Origin: Taiwanofungus camphoratus
Lineage: Eukaryota; Basidiomycota; Agaricomycetes; Polyporales; Taiwanofungaceae
Length of the DNA stretch: 64,000 nt
Assembly: GCA_003999685.1 (NCBI GenBank)
Contig: CP021222.1
Location: forward strand, 2,914,001-2,978,000
Direction: 5' to 3'
In this document: positions 24,245 through 37,173 of the stretch, piece by piece
Layout: every line of letters starts with the position of its first letter
Numbering within the stretch: the stretch's first letter is position 1
Made by a program: the position numbers and the translations under genes
The notes under the pieces: generated by a model
Databases searched by the model: none
Seen by the model: the letters and a program-made list of their open reading frames with translations, nothing else
What the model was told of the DNA's origin: nothing

Positions 24245-24832
24245 ATGGTCAGTGTCGACTGCAACTCTCGTATATCCATAACACACCTTGTCTCCAGTCA
24301 CACACCGTCGACATCCCACAAGAGCTAAAGACATCTCTCCGCAAGTTCCGGTTCGCTCGTCGAGACGCGGGTAGCGCGGCACTCGTCGTGAAGATCGACA
24401 AGCAGAAGCTGATCATGGAGGAGGTCGAGCAGTTCGACAACATCAGCATCGACGATCTGGCGGAAGGTATGCAGCCGTGTTGGACTTTGAGCTCTTCAGA
24501 TCCTACAGAACTTCGTTAGAGTTGCCAGAGAACTCGCCGCGCTATGTCGTGCTCTCGTATGAGCTGATTCACGGGGATGGTCGGAAATCATTCCCTCTTA
24601 TACTGGTAAACTGGGCCCCTACATCGAGTGAGATAGGTCTCCTTACCCTGCATGCGAGTGCATTCCTGGATTTCCAGGCAACGGTAAGCAAACGTATTAG
24701 GTAACGACGTAGGATGTGGTACTAACTTCAGCTCATGAATAGGCCGACATCAGCAAGGTAATAGAGGTCCGAGACGGAGCAGAAGGCTTCACCAAGGAGT
24801 TCGTTGATGCGAAGCTGCTTCATGGACAGTGA
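24245..24832 (+). CDS. AIM7: Glia maturation factor homologue (ADF-H domain)
   Basis: This is a GMF-type actin-depolymerising-factor-homology protein. In yeast and animals the family binds Arp2/3 and promotes debranching of actin networks. The coding sequence appears to be split immediately after the initiator ATG (24245-24247), with donor gtcagt and acceptor tctccag. Exon 2 then gives SHTVDIPQELKTSLRKFRF, RRDAGSAALVVKIDKQKL and FDNISIDDLAEELPENSPRY, followed by VVLSYELIHGDGRKSFPLIL, FLDFQATADISKVIEVRDG and KEFVDAKLLHGQ before TGA at 24830-24832. These match the GMF consensus block by block: KLRKFRF, PRFIVYSY, DGRxSYPL and TKVFEIR. The length, about 140 residues, is normal for the family. The symbol is that of the yeast homologue. 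Confidence 0.9.
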
Positions 24833-25014
24833 CAAGCTACCCCCTCGCCTCTGTGTGATCTTGAGCTAAGTTGTTCTGGTAATTAGCGGGTTCCAGTCGT
24901 GTATTATTCTGTTGTAATCTATCTACTCGGATAACAGTCCAATGTGATTGCAAACGCCCTCTGACTTCAATGGTATCGAGTGCAAGACCGATGCATGGAA
25001 CAACACAACACCGA

Positions 25015-26560
25015 TCACCTCGCATACCCATTCATAAGTTCTTCAAGAACCGCACAATTCCCGACGATGTACAGCAGACTCCTCACCCACAGCCCTAGGA
25101 AGACATTTTGACCCACAAACTCCAGCTTATATGCTTCGCTTAGCCACAAAACTTGCGTGAGAGTCCAGACAGACGAGCAAATCAAAATCCGTCTCCTGGG
25201 GAGGAATATTCGTGGGATAAGGAGAGGCATAAACAGGATATACCAGAGAAAGTACTGAATGATGCTCGATGAGAGGTTTTTACGTGCTCAGCAGATGATC
25301 AAAGACGTACTTGAGAAGTGCAGACTTTGTTGAAGACCACGAAGATCACCGTCTGCACAAACCAAGCAAAGACCAGATCGTCCCTCCGCCGTCCGAATAG
25401 CAGGCCCGTGCCCAAGGTCAGGATCATCTGAGGTACAAAGCTGGTCAATGGTGACCTGAGGAGTTTTCTCCAGAGTGGCATATCCGACATGCTTGAAGCT
25501 GCGAAAGAAGAAGGATAATTCAGGTAGATGAGGTAAAAGTACGGCGAGAAGTTATGTCGATGGTCGAGGCGATGAAGATGGAACAGGTATGACTCGTGGA
25601 CAAAGGGATAGCCCCATCTATGTCAGACGACGTCAAAAAAACAAACGGAGAACAAGATATGAATGTGGCTTGCATATAGTACATCAAAGCTCCTAGACTA
25701 AAGAACGTCGCTGCGCTCAACAAGCCAAACCTGAGAGTTCGCAGGTTTAGAATCTGTCCCAGGTATCCCTTCCACCCCTTCCCGGCACCTGTCTCGCTGC
25801 CGATCACACCGAGACAGGAAACTCCATAGATGAAGGGATAGATCTTCCAATGCGTACTGAGACCTAGCAATATCGCAGCGGCATCCCACCTTCTCTTCAG
25901 CGCAGAGTAGAGAGTGAGCAGGACAAGGAGCGAGAGAATCGCCTCGGAGGAGCCGCGCGTGGAGATCGTGAAGACGAGTGGGTTGAACAAGTGAGACGCG
26001 GAAAGGAAGGATGCCCGGCGCTGGAGAGCCTGTTCTCTTGCATTTTGTCCAGCAGGGTTTTCGGCAGGTCTGTCCTCAGGCGCTCTCCTGGGCCGGGAGA
26101 TCGGGGCCGTAGGGAGTATGACAGTGAGCAAAAGCTTGTACATCAGCACGCCGGCGAGGAGATCACATCCCGCAAAGAGGTACTTTCCAAAGGACGGATG
26201 GAGCCATTCATTCGGCGTGAGCAGGACGGCAAGCAAGGGGGTATACCGATATGTTGCGCGGGTGTACGGGCTTCATGCGCGATGTGAGTCCAACAGCTCT
26301 ATGTTCGCTGGACATACGCACTCTCCAATATTCATCAGTCTGCCCAGAGGGCCCTGTGCGTGGTTGCCCGGGGAGGGATGCAGGACGAAACGAGCAGCAT
26401 CGCTGAACACACGGTAGTCGACGTCGGTGTACTTGACTATGGAGTGTGCGTCGTGCCACTCGCTGTATAGTATGAGCACAATTCGTAGGAGGCCCGAGAG
26501 TACGAGGACTCGATTAAATGAAGGAACGAGCTTCACAAGGCGACCTACTTTCAAAGGCAT
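25015..26560 (-). CDS. GPI14: GPI mannosyltransferase 1 catalytic subunit (PIG-M/Gpi14)
   Basis: This is an ER multi-pass enzyme that adds the first, alpha-1,4-linked mannose to the GPI-anchor precursor from dolichol-phosphate-mannose. The start [17 protein letters not shown] at 26560 (another Met lies six codons upstream) is followed by helix 1 and the lumenal loop [19 protein letters not shown]. That loop carries the DxD-type motif expected for PIG-M, then [10 protein letters not shown]. Later blocks are [47 protein letters not shown] (the family block before the long transmembrane region), [34 protein letters not shown] and [19 protein letters not shown]-like residues. The end is [10 protein letters not shown] with the stop at 25015-25017. 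At least four introns. It needs a small partner, Pbn1/PIG-X, which is not in the window. Confidence 0.92.
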
Positions 26561-26925
26561 GGCCTTGACATGGTACACTCGACAACCTTTTCAGCCAAGT
26601 TGAACGCGTACAGTGTGACACGGTCGCAGCGCGTCCTTGGTTCATGCTTAGTATTTCGCGTGTCACTAAATGGTACACGTCGCGTGAGGATGCGACAAAA
26701 GGATATATACGACGATGGGAAAACAAGAAGTCATAAACAACATGAAGCGAGACAGCAATAACCAGGCACTGGATAGAACAAGGATGGTAGTTCTATGGCA
26801 GCATTAGATGGTAGTCCAGAATTCGAGACCCAAAGTGTACCGATACTTCCTACTTGACTCTCACGATCGTCAGGCAAGACGAAGTCCATTGGCCATGAGA
26901 TAAGGAGGAAACATAAGCCGTGCGA

Positions 26926-27765
<840 letters not shown>

Positions 27766-28457
27766 GGGGGGAGGAGGAGACTGTTGTCACCAAAGAAGGG
27801 ATCAGAAAGACACGTAAGTGTACGTCAAGCAGGCAGAGAGCCTCGGCGTAGCTAGTGGAGGCCGCGTCTGTGTGACGTGACACATTCTCGTGACCAAACC
27901 ACTTTCCTTTGGTCACGTGGCAGAGAATGTCGTCTGCTATCATTCCAATTTCCCAGTGAACGCCATCGTTCGTGGATGTGTACGTCTCCAAAAGTGATCA
28001 CAGAGTCTTGGGAAACCCCGAAAGCTTCTCAATCATATCTCTTAAACGCATGCATGAGTTGCGGAAAGAATGTATTTGAAAGCCTCTTAAATTTGAATAC
28101 ATATATACATTGAATATTGATCTAACATATATTTTGTGTAGAACATAGTTAATATGTCGTGAAAAACAGATGTGGGGAAGCTCTGACACTTTCAACACCA
28201 CCATGCCTCAGATGAGGAAGTGCAGAAGTTCTTATGCCGACCCATATTTCTCTTTGCAATGCCGAATCACCATATCCCGCGTGAAAAAAAAGAAGGATAG
28301 GTACTGTCTTAGAGGCTGCATGGAGAAAGAGAACTTCTGTGCCGGTATTTATGCACATCTCTGTTTGTTCATATTATGGCACTTCGCCTGCGATGAAGCT
28401 TGAATCTAAGGTAAATCCGAGGTACTGTACAACTTTTGCGTTGAAAAGTGGTAATAG
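27766..28457. other. Intergenic region between SRP receptor beta and SAR1
   Basis: This A/T-rich stretch (28070-28170 especially) holds the SAR1 promoter and the SRP-receptor 3' end. Small open frames on both strands have no motifs. No RNA gene or repeat is seen. Confidence 0.5.
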
Positions 28458-29472
28458 TTATGATTGTTCCTCCATCCATTGTCGTAGGGATGACAGCCCG
28501 TCGTCCTCCGTGCTTTTCTCGTCAACCAGAAGAGCGGCCTTACACACGCTTACAGAAGTGCCGACGAAAGTCACGTCCCCGCCTTCCCAGTCAGCAAACC
28601 TGAACTCGCCGCTACCACTGCACTCCAATCCGCCCATCTCAGATTCAGCACCTTCCGCTCCCAGACCTTCGACTCCTATCCCACCGGCCTGAGACGCCCT
28701 CCGTTTCTCGAGCTCGCGCTCGAGGATTGTACGTACTCGATTTATGGCGAGTTGATCTGGTGTAGCCTGAGCAGTAGACTTGAGCAAGTCAGACTTGTGC
28801 GCTACAATGGCTAAAGCAGGCATTGGTCGAGAGGGTGGCAAGGACATCAATGCATGCAATACTTGATGCAGATGCCTGACAGAAAGAATTGGTTTGACAT
28901 GAATGTATGTTTTTAAACCATCAATTGCGGACCTACTCTGCTACGGCGGGACCAATTCTAGAAACGGTACTGGCGTCAACGACAAAAGCGATTGCTTTTG
29001 CGTCAGATAAGTGTTCGCGAAATTGATCACGAATTCGCGGGTGTCCAGGAATATCGATGACTCGGATGGTCTTGTGAGTAAGAGGGAGGGCAACAACAGA
29101 AGAGTTTGTCTGCATGGAGGCATGCGTCGGTAGGGTCTGCTTGTACACAAACTGCATAGGGTGGCGTCAAGATTGGGTGCTTTATATATAACTCCGGATA
29201 CATACTGTTGACAAGATTGCCGTTTTTCCAGCATCCGAGGCGCCTAGTAGAAGGAGAGAGTCGCCTCTTGATGTGGACTTTCTCCTTGAAAATAGGATAA
29301 ATACTGGCGAACTGTTAGATTATGGGTGGAGATGCAAGCAAAGGCACGAACTGGCCAAAAGTAACACAGCTAGCAAGACAGATGCGGCCAACAAAGCTTG
29401 AGGGGTCAGTATTGGAGAAGGAGACAACAATTCAGCTTCTATTACTACAGTTTCACGATCTGTGGACCCCAT
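28458..29472 (-). CDS. SRP102: Signal recognition particle receptor subunit beta
   Basis: This is an ER-membrane GTPase that anchors SRP receptor alpha and couples ribosome targeting to the Sec61 translocon. Start MGSTDRETVVIEAELL at 29472 is followed by a single transmembrane helix (QALLAASVLLAVLLLA). Next come the P-loop region SLLLLGASDAGKTA, the block VVALPLTHKTIRVIDIPGHP (switch 2 DxPGH) and RDQFREHLSDAKAIAFVVD. The final exon has ALAIVAHKSDLL in the place of the G4 NKxD motif, HKSD being usual for the beta subunit. The protein ends with FVGTSVSVCK and LSSLRQWMEEQS. Gene order and exon structure are intact. It diverges from UTP21, with a shared upstream region of about 390 bases. Confidence 0.93.
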
Positions 29473-29859
29473 GTTGAGGCGTTTGATGAGATTTCGAAAA
29501 TGTAAATGGCTGACGCGATGCGACTGCAACTAGAATACGAAAGATATATGTTTGGCCTTATTAGGAACAGAAGGCTCTGCACAACAAGTAACAACAACCG
29601 CCGGCGAACGATCAATTAGTCTGGAGCGAACGCGTACATTCCAAGCTGTTCAGGTTTATATAGGTGAGGATATGACCTGTCCCATGTTGAGACGGTCAAC
29701 ATGGGGTGCCTCGACTAAGACAGATATCAGCGTTGCTTCTTGCTGCCGTGAACCGCGGCTGTAAGTCATGTGACTGCCCTCTTTTAATCACGTGCATGAA
29801 ATCCTTGTAACTTTTCTTATTTATAGTTTGGCTCTCTTGAATTAAGCAGCGGCTATTCC
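29473..29859. promoter_or_regulatory. Divergent promoter region of SRP102 and UTP21
   Basis: A short + strand open frame (29552-29764) has no recognisable content. These bases lie between two divergent, highly conserved genes and most simply carry both promoters. An A/T-rich piece (cttatttatagtttgg, 29815-29831) just upstream of UTP21 could serve as a TATA-like element. Confidence 0.4.
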
Positions 29860-32800
29860 ATGGTGGCCGTCATATCCACAGCCTCTGTAGAGTACATGGT
29901 CGACACCCCTCCCCGAAAACGCCTTCGTGTCGACCCCACAGCCGAGCAGAGGTCATCGAGGGAACCACGTCTCTTCGCACCTTTCCGCGCTCTCGGCCTC
30001 GTCGCGAATCATGTGCCATTCGTTCTACAGGCTCGCTCGTACAGGGGTGCCACGGAAGGACCGCGCCTTCATCTTTTAACTTGTCTCGGAAAGTCATGGG
30101 CAATGTGGGAGGGTGGGAAGATGGGCCTCCTTTTTGTTGGTGAGTTCGCGGGTAGACTTTTGAGTGCGGGGAACAGTGCTGAGGCAAAATATATTTGTGT
30201 TTAGGCCCTGATGCTCCAGAGCAGATTTCTAGCATGGCTATGGTGGGCAATGCCGTATGGGCAGCTAGCGGTCCAAGTGTCATTAAATACCTTCGAGGGA
30301 AAGAGGTCAGTTCTGTGCCCTAATCAATTGGAATGGAGTTATGAAATTCATCAATCGATACGGATCAGACGGAACGGTTGACCAACCCCTTGGAAACGAG
30401 TCTTGCATCTATCCTAGTATTTGGCGACCAGCTGTTGGCGCTCACTGAAGATGGTAGTAGGATGTTGGTCTGGGATACTAAAGACGGAGGTATGCTCCTG
30501 TCGCATATCTCGTCAAAGGCACCCAGGCTAATTCCAATGTTGCTATAGAACTTCAGGCAACCATACACTTTGATCCTAATTTTACCGCCACGTCCATCCT
30601 ACACCCATCAACATATCTTAATAAGGTCCTCGTCGCTAGTTCTCAAGGAGACATGCAGCTCTGGAATATACGTTCTCAGTATGTATCGTCTTGAGTAGCG
30701 GATTTTAAGCCTGACCAATAATTGCTTCAAGAACGCGAATACATACCTTTCCGATCAACTCTCTTCTTACACTGCCCTCTGCATTATCCAATGCTTCAAC
30801 CACCGCCATCACTGCTCTCGTTCAATCTCCCGCTATTGACGTAGTTGGAATCGGATTCTCATCAGGAGAAATCTCAGTGTATGATGTTAGGGCAGACGAG
30901 CGGCTCATGAAAATGACCATGCAAGATGGCGCAATCAATGCCTTGTCCTTCCGCAGCGGTTCGTCAGGCTGAGAAAAATCAAGCACCCTTTTCATCCTGA
31001 TTTGTGAATTGCAGACGGCCACCCGATTCTGGCCACTGCATCTTCTATCGGCCATATAGCTTTGTGGGATCTCAACACGGGCGGACGCCTTCTCCACCTA
31101 GTACGTGGTGCACATAATGGTGCTGTAACCGCTGTGGAGTGGGTACCTGGTCAACCCGTGCTAATCAGCTCTGGCGAGGACAACAGTGTGAAGGTACATG
31201 TTGATGTTAGCAGAGCTTTGTCTATATATTGACTATTGGTCCCCGACTTCCGTAACAGCAATGGCTATTTGACTCTCCCACTTCCGCACCCCGTCTTCTC
31301 AAATACAGGTCTGGTCACCACGCTCCGCCTCATCTAATCAGATATTATGGAGAGGACGGTAAACAACTGCTGACGGCATCGCGGGATCGCAGCCTGCGAT
31401 GCACAAGTGTCGTTAGGGATTCTAGGAGTTTCGAGCTGAGCCAAGGTGGGATGGCTGATCCGACCCGTGGCTTCTTGTTGACCAACCTCCCTACAAATTC
31501 TAGGCTCACTAAGCAAGAAGGCTACTAGCCTATCCATTCCCATCACCTCTCTCAAGTTTCCTTCGATTACATCCCTATCCTACTCCACTACACGAGCGAA
31601 GGAATGGGATGACATCATCACCGCACATGCCGAAGAGACGTTTGCGCGCACTTGGACCATGAAAGACAAAAAGCTGGGGAAGTATACGTTCAGCGTCGCT
31701 GGCGGGGGAAAAAAAGCGACCTCCGTTGGCGCTGTCAAGGTACACCCATCTCTATCTCAATCATTGTGAAAAGTAACGCAACGTGTCCGTCTTTGACTTT
31801 CTAGGCAGTTTGTGTATCTGCATGCGGTAACTTCGGCCTCGCTTCGTCCTCAACGGGTGCCATTCATATGTACAACATGCAGTCCGGGATTCTCCGCAAG
31901 TCCTACAGTGTTGGACCCTGTCCTCCAGAAGTGACAAACAGGTTCCGGCCGTCGGGAACGACAAAGAAAAAGATGGAAGAGCGGTGTGTTACGGGACTAG
32001 CAACTGATTCCTTGAATACAGTCGTAATAGCTAGTACCTTGGACGGGACGATCAATGTGAGTGGCTTCGTCATTCGTCAGCCACTGCATCGGCGTTCTAA
32101 AGTTTGATGGTCATAGTTCTTCGACTTCCATGCGGCCAAGTTGGAGCAGACTCTTGTCCTTCCTTCCGCCGCTGTCTCGATTACATTGCACCGAGATAGT
32201 GGTCTTCTTGCTGTCATTTGCGACGATCTCCTAGTGCGAATCATCGATATAGAGACGCGAAGAGTCGTGAGAGAATTGGGCGGCTTCCGGGGTCGAGTGC
32301 TTGACCTCGTACGTCAACATCTCTTCACTCAACTATTCTCCCAGAGCATGCATTTGGTTGATTTGTTTATTTGGCCCTATTTCTAGACGTTCTCTCCAGA
32401 CTCGCGGTGGCTTGTGACCACCTCCTTGGATTCGATAATTCGCACTTACGACATACCGACTGGCCGCCTCATTGATGCCTTCCGGACATCAAGCGTCGCG
32501 ACGAGTGTATCATTTTCACCGACGAATGACTTCCTGGCTACCGCTCATGTCGACAGCCTCGGTGTCTATCTTTGGTAAGTCTTTCAGCTACGTCGTCTTG
32601 GATTGATTTTTGAAGTTTCACTCCCGCCTATTCAGGGCGAATCGAGCTCAGTATTCGGATTTTGTCTTCCAAAGCATCCTTGATGACGATGTAGCTGAAG
32701 TTTCGTTACCCTCAATGCAGGGCACGGCAGAAGATGAAGGTAGCGTTATAAGATTGGCATACTCATTGTTCTTGAATATTTATATTTTGCAGCGCTTGAT

Positions 32801-33590
32801 GCACTATCATCACTGAGCCTCGCTACGCAAGAAACCTCCAGGGATATCTTCCTCGCACCTCCTCAGCTGGACGGCCATCTGATCACTTTATCATTATTGC
32901 CTCGTTCCCGTTGGCAGACGCTACTCAATTTCGAAATAATTCAGGTACGTTCCCGATGACTAATAATCATTTCCAACCATTGAAACGCAATAATTCTACT
33001 ACGAGTAGCAACGTAACAAACCAAAGGAACCACCAAAGGAGCCAGAAAAGGCCCCTTTCTTCCTGCCGACATTGCCCGGAGTAGAACCTAGATTTGCCGT
33101 CGAGCCAAAGGAAAATGGAACAAAAGCGAAGTCTACAAAACGGCTACAAAAGGCTGCTGCGTCGACTGACAGTGTATTCTACAAAAAGCTCGCTGCGGAG
33201 GATGTCAACGGTGACTGTGAGTCTCTTCTGTATATTTTCAACATTTCGCATTAAGGAGCCCGTATCTTAGACGAAGAGTTCTTCAACTACGCGAAAGCAT
33301 TGTCACCAGCGGCCATCGATCTAGAGCTTCATTCTTTGGTCACTTTGGATGCTCTTCGGATGTTCCTGACAGCTCTCACTCGCCGTCTAAAATCACATCG
33401 TGACTTTGAAGCGATCCAAACCTTCCAAAACGTTTTCCTCCGCATGCACGGAGATGTCCTTGCAGCAAACGCAGAATTGCAACAGGAGCTTGAAACCTTG
33501 CAGAGGGTGCAGCGTCAGGAAAGCGAGAAGCTTTTGGAATTGCTAGCTTCATCATTAGGGACGTTGAGTTTTGTCCGAGACACCTTGTAA
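29860..33590 (+). CDS. UTP21: U3 snoRNP / SSU-processome protein Utp21 (WDR36)
   Basis: This is a tandem WD40 double-propeller protein of the small-subunit processome (UTP-B module), needed for early 18S rRNA processing in the nucleolus. The first Met is at 29860; a second in-frame Met at 29896 (MVDTPPRKRLRVD) is an equally good start. WD blocks follow in order: LLTCLGKSWAMWEGGK, FGDQLLALTEDGSRMLVWDT, VLVASSQGDMQLWNIRS, VVGIGFSSGEISVYDVRA, ILATASSIGHIALWDLNTG, VLISSGEDNSVK, GNFGLASSSTGAIHMYNMQS, VVIASTLDGTINFFDFHAAK, LLVRIIDIETRRVVRELGGF and WLVTTSLDSIIRTYDIP. The C-terminal Utp21 domain contains PFFLPTLPGVEPRF, VFYKKLAAEDVNGDYEEFF (spliced) and LSPAAIDLELHSLVTLD, and ends in LSFVRDTL at 33590. 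More than ten introns. The full-length domain set is present. Confidence 0.95.
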
Positions 33591-34616
33591 TTCTGCATTT
33601 GGAATCATATCAGCCTGCTTTCTGAAAGTTCAGTGATCGTGAATAGCATGCACAGTATGTGCGAGTGATGTCATCCCTTCTCAAGTATTCTTATGGGTAT
33701 TCTTGCTAGTGCTTGTGATATCCTATGGTATCCACACCATGGTGACGGCGCAATTGATATAAACGAGACCTAGCCTTGATGCATCTTGATGGCAAATAGC
33801 TACAAGACGAAATTTAGTGATTATTAGAGCAGATACAGAGCAGCACTTTCGGAGTACATGGTCCTCTGTCAATCGCTGCACGAGCATCATGATCGGGGCC
33901 CTTGACCGACAGTCAACTCCAGCCGAGGTATGTAGACTATTGCTGTCTGAAGGCGAGCGATGTGGCAGATTATTTACCTGTCCTCCCTTGTGAGACATGC
34001 TACATGGTCTACATAGGTCTACGCTGTGTATGCATCGTATTAGCTATGAATCAATGATTATACCTACAAGCACTGTACACCGCTATCTCATCGGTTGCCA
34101 TACTTACTTCGCCGACCCGTTGCACTACCCCCTGTACTACGGATTTGGACATTGTAACATACCTTGGTTGTGAATACTATTGCTTCGTTCATGCGAAGCT
34201 GTGAATCTGCTTGTGCGAAGAAGGGTGACTAGGCGCGGCCGATTCTCGCTCACAGTTAACAAGTACAATAAGGTTCTCAGCGACACATTGGTACGCATGG
34301 GTGTCGATAGATTGTGGAACATGTCAAGGAGGAAACCTTATGCAAAACCTGAACCGGCACAGAAAAGAGATATGATACGTGCGCTGGAGTCTAAGAGCGA
34401 GGAAAGTACCTCTGGCCCTCCAGGCCTCAGGTGTCTAGACCAATACACAAGCACACCAAGTTGCTCCTTGAGCGAGTCGAACGCAAAATCCGAATAGATC
34501 GGGCGCGTCTGTCGCATGTTCTGGGCGCCTGGCTACATCCGAATCTTGCGTCTCACCGGCGTACGCGTAAGGTCTGAGGATTTTTGCAATCCGTCCATGA
34601 GCAAAAGTGTCCCATC
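33591..34616. other. Intergenic region, no gene seen
   Basis: This region follows UTP21 and precedes another + strand gene. A 105-codon + frame (34180-34497, basic and Ser-rich at the end) and a 91-codon minus frame (33723-33998) have no family motif. No repeat or RNA gene is recognised. Confidence 0.45.
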
Positions 34617-35553
34617 ATGGACCCATCAACACCTTTAGCCGTTGGTAAAGGTGCAATCATTACATGCGAGTTCGTCTTTCATACGTGAAGGTCATTGCGG
34701 TGGTTGCTGATACAAGTGTGACTCCTAGCCGCGACGACAGGGGTTCTTGTTGGCGCATACGGGCTCGTTAAAGGCTCAAGACAAATAGGGCCACTTATTA
34801 TCTCTGCATCCGTAAACGGCGGGATAGCGGGAGCTACATTCTTCAGTATGTACTGCGTTTACTTAAATCTCGAGGGACAAGCTGATAAACCATTCTGACA
34901 GGCTTTCGTGAATACATTGTCAGCCCCACTCTTCTATACGCCCTCTCTTCAACATACTACTCACGACGGATCCGGGAGATTCAAGCGACGCGAGAAGAGG
35001 GTGGGCATTCAGGGGGGAGGCTGACGTGGTGGGACATGAGGATGTATAAAGTGCCAGATACCGCAATCAGCGGTGCTCTCACGGGCGGTGTGCTCAACGC
35101 GTGGAAACGTGAGCCTCGATCTCAACTCCCAAACTTCTTGAATTGATCGAAGGGGGCTTTTGTGCAATAGGTGGGCGGCCAGGCATTATACCGGGAATAA
35201 CGACAGCAGGCCTCGTCTGCACCTTTCTGCAGCTGGCATACAACGAGCTGGGCATTGCCAGGATAAAATATGTTTCGAAAAAGATGCAGGAGTCGTCGAG
35301 TGTGACACCACCCGAACCCTCAACTTTTCCTTCGACACCACCATTTGACAAGAATACGGATTTGGAACCTCCCAGGCCCGTTATCGACCGCATCCTGACT
35401 TATCTTGGATTCCACAAACTCTCAGGCGACGAGTATCTCGACATGATGAAGCGGAAACGAGATGGCTACCTGCGCAGGATTGCCGAGCTGGAGGAAGAAA
35501 AGAAGTTGGAGGAGCAAAGTAGTAAATCATCTACGTCATCTGCTGAAACTTAG
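34617..35553 (+). CDS. Tim17/Tim22-like small membrane protein
   Basis: The protein starts MDPSTPLAVGK at 34617. The first intron (from 34651, donor gtgcaatc, acceptor ctcctag) leads into the four-helix Gly-rich part: TTGVLVGAYGLVKGSR, PLIISASVNGGIAGATFFS, FREYIVSPTLLYAL and GALTGGVLNAWK, then GRPGIIPGITTAGLVCTFLQ. Gly-x3-Gly-type helices with this spacing are typical of the Tim17/Tim22/Tim23 superfamily of mitochondrial or peroxisomal membrane proteins. After the membrane part comes a linker rich in Pro/Ser and a C-terminal amphipathic, charged helix (MMKRKRDGYLRRIAELEEEK) that could form a coiled coil. The end is TAG 35551-35553. It is not one of the standard translocase subunits, so the role (assembly factor or peroxisomal protein) is open. 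Confidence 0.6.
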
Positions 35554-35642
35554 ACTTCTAACATAGCGTATAATGCAATTTGATATCCCGTTCCGGCGTC
35601 GTCGTAGGATGTACACAGGTTCGAATAGCTCAAACTTCCGTA

Positions 35643-37019
35643 TTATTTTTTTGCTGCGCGGTCAAGGCTCCATATCTCGATGACTCCTTTACTATCTTTC
35701 CCGATCCCGCCTACAGTCAGCCAATGCTCACTGACCGCCAAAGTATTGACCTTGGCGATGTTGGTTGCTTCGATGGACCATGCTTTGTTAGATTGCAGCC
35801 TTCCATCATTATCACGGGAGATTGTATAGCCTGCAATGCCTCCCAATAGGGAGCATGTCACAACAGAATCGGTTCCGGAGAATGAACTGCCTCCGTCATG
35901 ATTAAATTGGAAGCTGGGTGAGCAGTAGAGAACATGTTACGCACACCGCAACGACCGGACCTTCCGCTACTTGTATGTACATGGCTTCATCTTCTTTAAG
36001 CCCTTCCCATTTTCGGCTTCTTTTTTTACTTCCGGATACGTTTGGAGTGCGCTTCTCGCCACCTCCAGCAAGCCAGACGCGGCCGTCGGCAGTACTCGCA
36101 GCGAATAGCCCAGTCGATGTCATGGAACTCGCAAGAACGAATGGCGGAGATAAAGACACACCGGATGTTAGCGGGGGAGCGGCTGCAGAGCTTAGCATGA
36201 CAACATCGTCTCTCCATGACTTGAGAACTCACTGATATCATATCGGGACAGAAGAGTCCCTTGATTGAGGTCGAAGTGAAGCAACGCGGAGTCGTAGCCG
36301 CCACTGACGAGTTCGCCTGGACGGTCGGGTATGAATCTGACTGTTCCACAAATCTGCAGCTGATTTGAACGTAGAACACAAAAGTTGTCCTTGCGCAACG
36401 CTCACGCTGTTATGGCTGGTCTTCATCCTTGAGACCTGTCGAGTAGATAGATCTACAATCCCGACGGAACCGCTGTCCGTACTGAATGCCATATGTTTTC
36501 TGTTATCGCTTAGACAAAGCTAGCTGGCGACAGTCATGTTAATGCTCAAGCACCGATGCTACGAACGACGACTCGACCCACCTCATTCAGTACATCTTCG
36601 TCGTCTTGCCCTAGATCTAGAATGGCGGCTGCATCCTCCGCAGAGAGTATTAGTTTTGCTACATTCGCTTCGAATAGAAGTGCCTAAAGGTATTTTGAGA
36701 GGATGGGGTCACCTAATGACAGAGTGCCTACCCGACGACCGCTAGCTACCCAAAAGTCGCCGACTTCATCGTTCTTCAGCTTCGAACATGCTACAGAGGA
36801 CACCTCTGGTCCGAGTGATTTGATGGCACGCGCCACCTTAGGGGAGGGTAAGCGATACAAACGCAGAGTACCATCATCTGGAAATGCTAAGCTTCGAAAC
36901 CTCTATCAACCGAGAGAACGCTGACCTGAACCGGCAAAAATATCCTGAGAAGACGCAAACACTAGATATGATACGGGTGCTGGTGTATTGATTTTGAATT
37001 TGAACTCTGGAACCATCAT
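35643..37019 (-). CDS. WD-repeat protein of the WDR53 type
   Basis: This is a single-propeller WD40 protein. Start MMVPEFKFKINTPAPV at 37019 (Met doublet), then YLVFASSQDIFAGSG, DDGTLRLYRLP, LWVASG-like residues, LSLSDNRKHMAFSTDSGSVG and IVDLSTRQVSRMKTSHNS. These are followed by CGTVRFIPDRPGELVSGGYD, SALLHFDLNQG, GLFAASTADGRVWLAGGG, a basic KKRSRKWEG stretch and the last blade IAKVNTLAVSEHWLTVGG, ending GVIEIWSLDRAAKK at 35643. The pattern of a propeller with a basic insertion late in the chain and a terminal blade with TVG/ASG strands resembles animal WDR53, a putative CUL4-DDB1 substrate adaptor. The DWD-box Arg cannot be placed with certainty. The gene faces the Tim17-like gene tail to tail, about 90 bases apart, and diverges from the glutamine-synthetase gene. 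Confidence 0.65.
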
Positions 37020-37173
37020 GGCAGATGTATTTTATTGGACACGGTGACTGTCAAAGAGAGATGCCTGTTATGGTAACCCTAGGGTGTTTGCATATTCACA
37101 TCAGTTGGAACTTAGCGTTATTTAGAACGTACATTCTGAGTTCAAGACGAGGAATCGCGTTCGTCATATCCTA

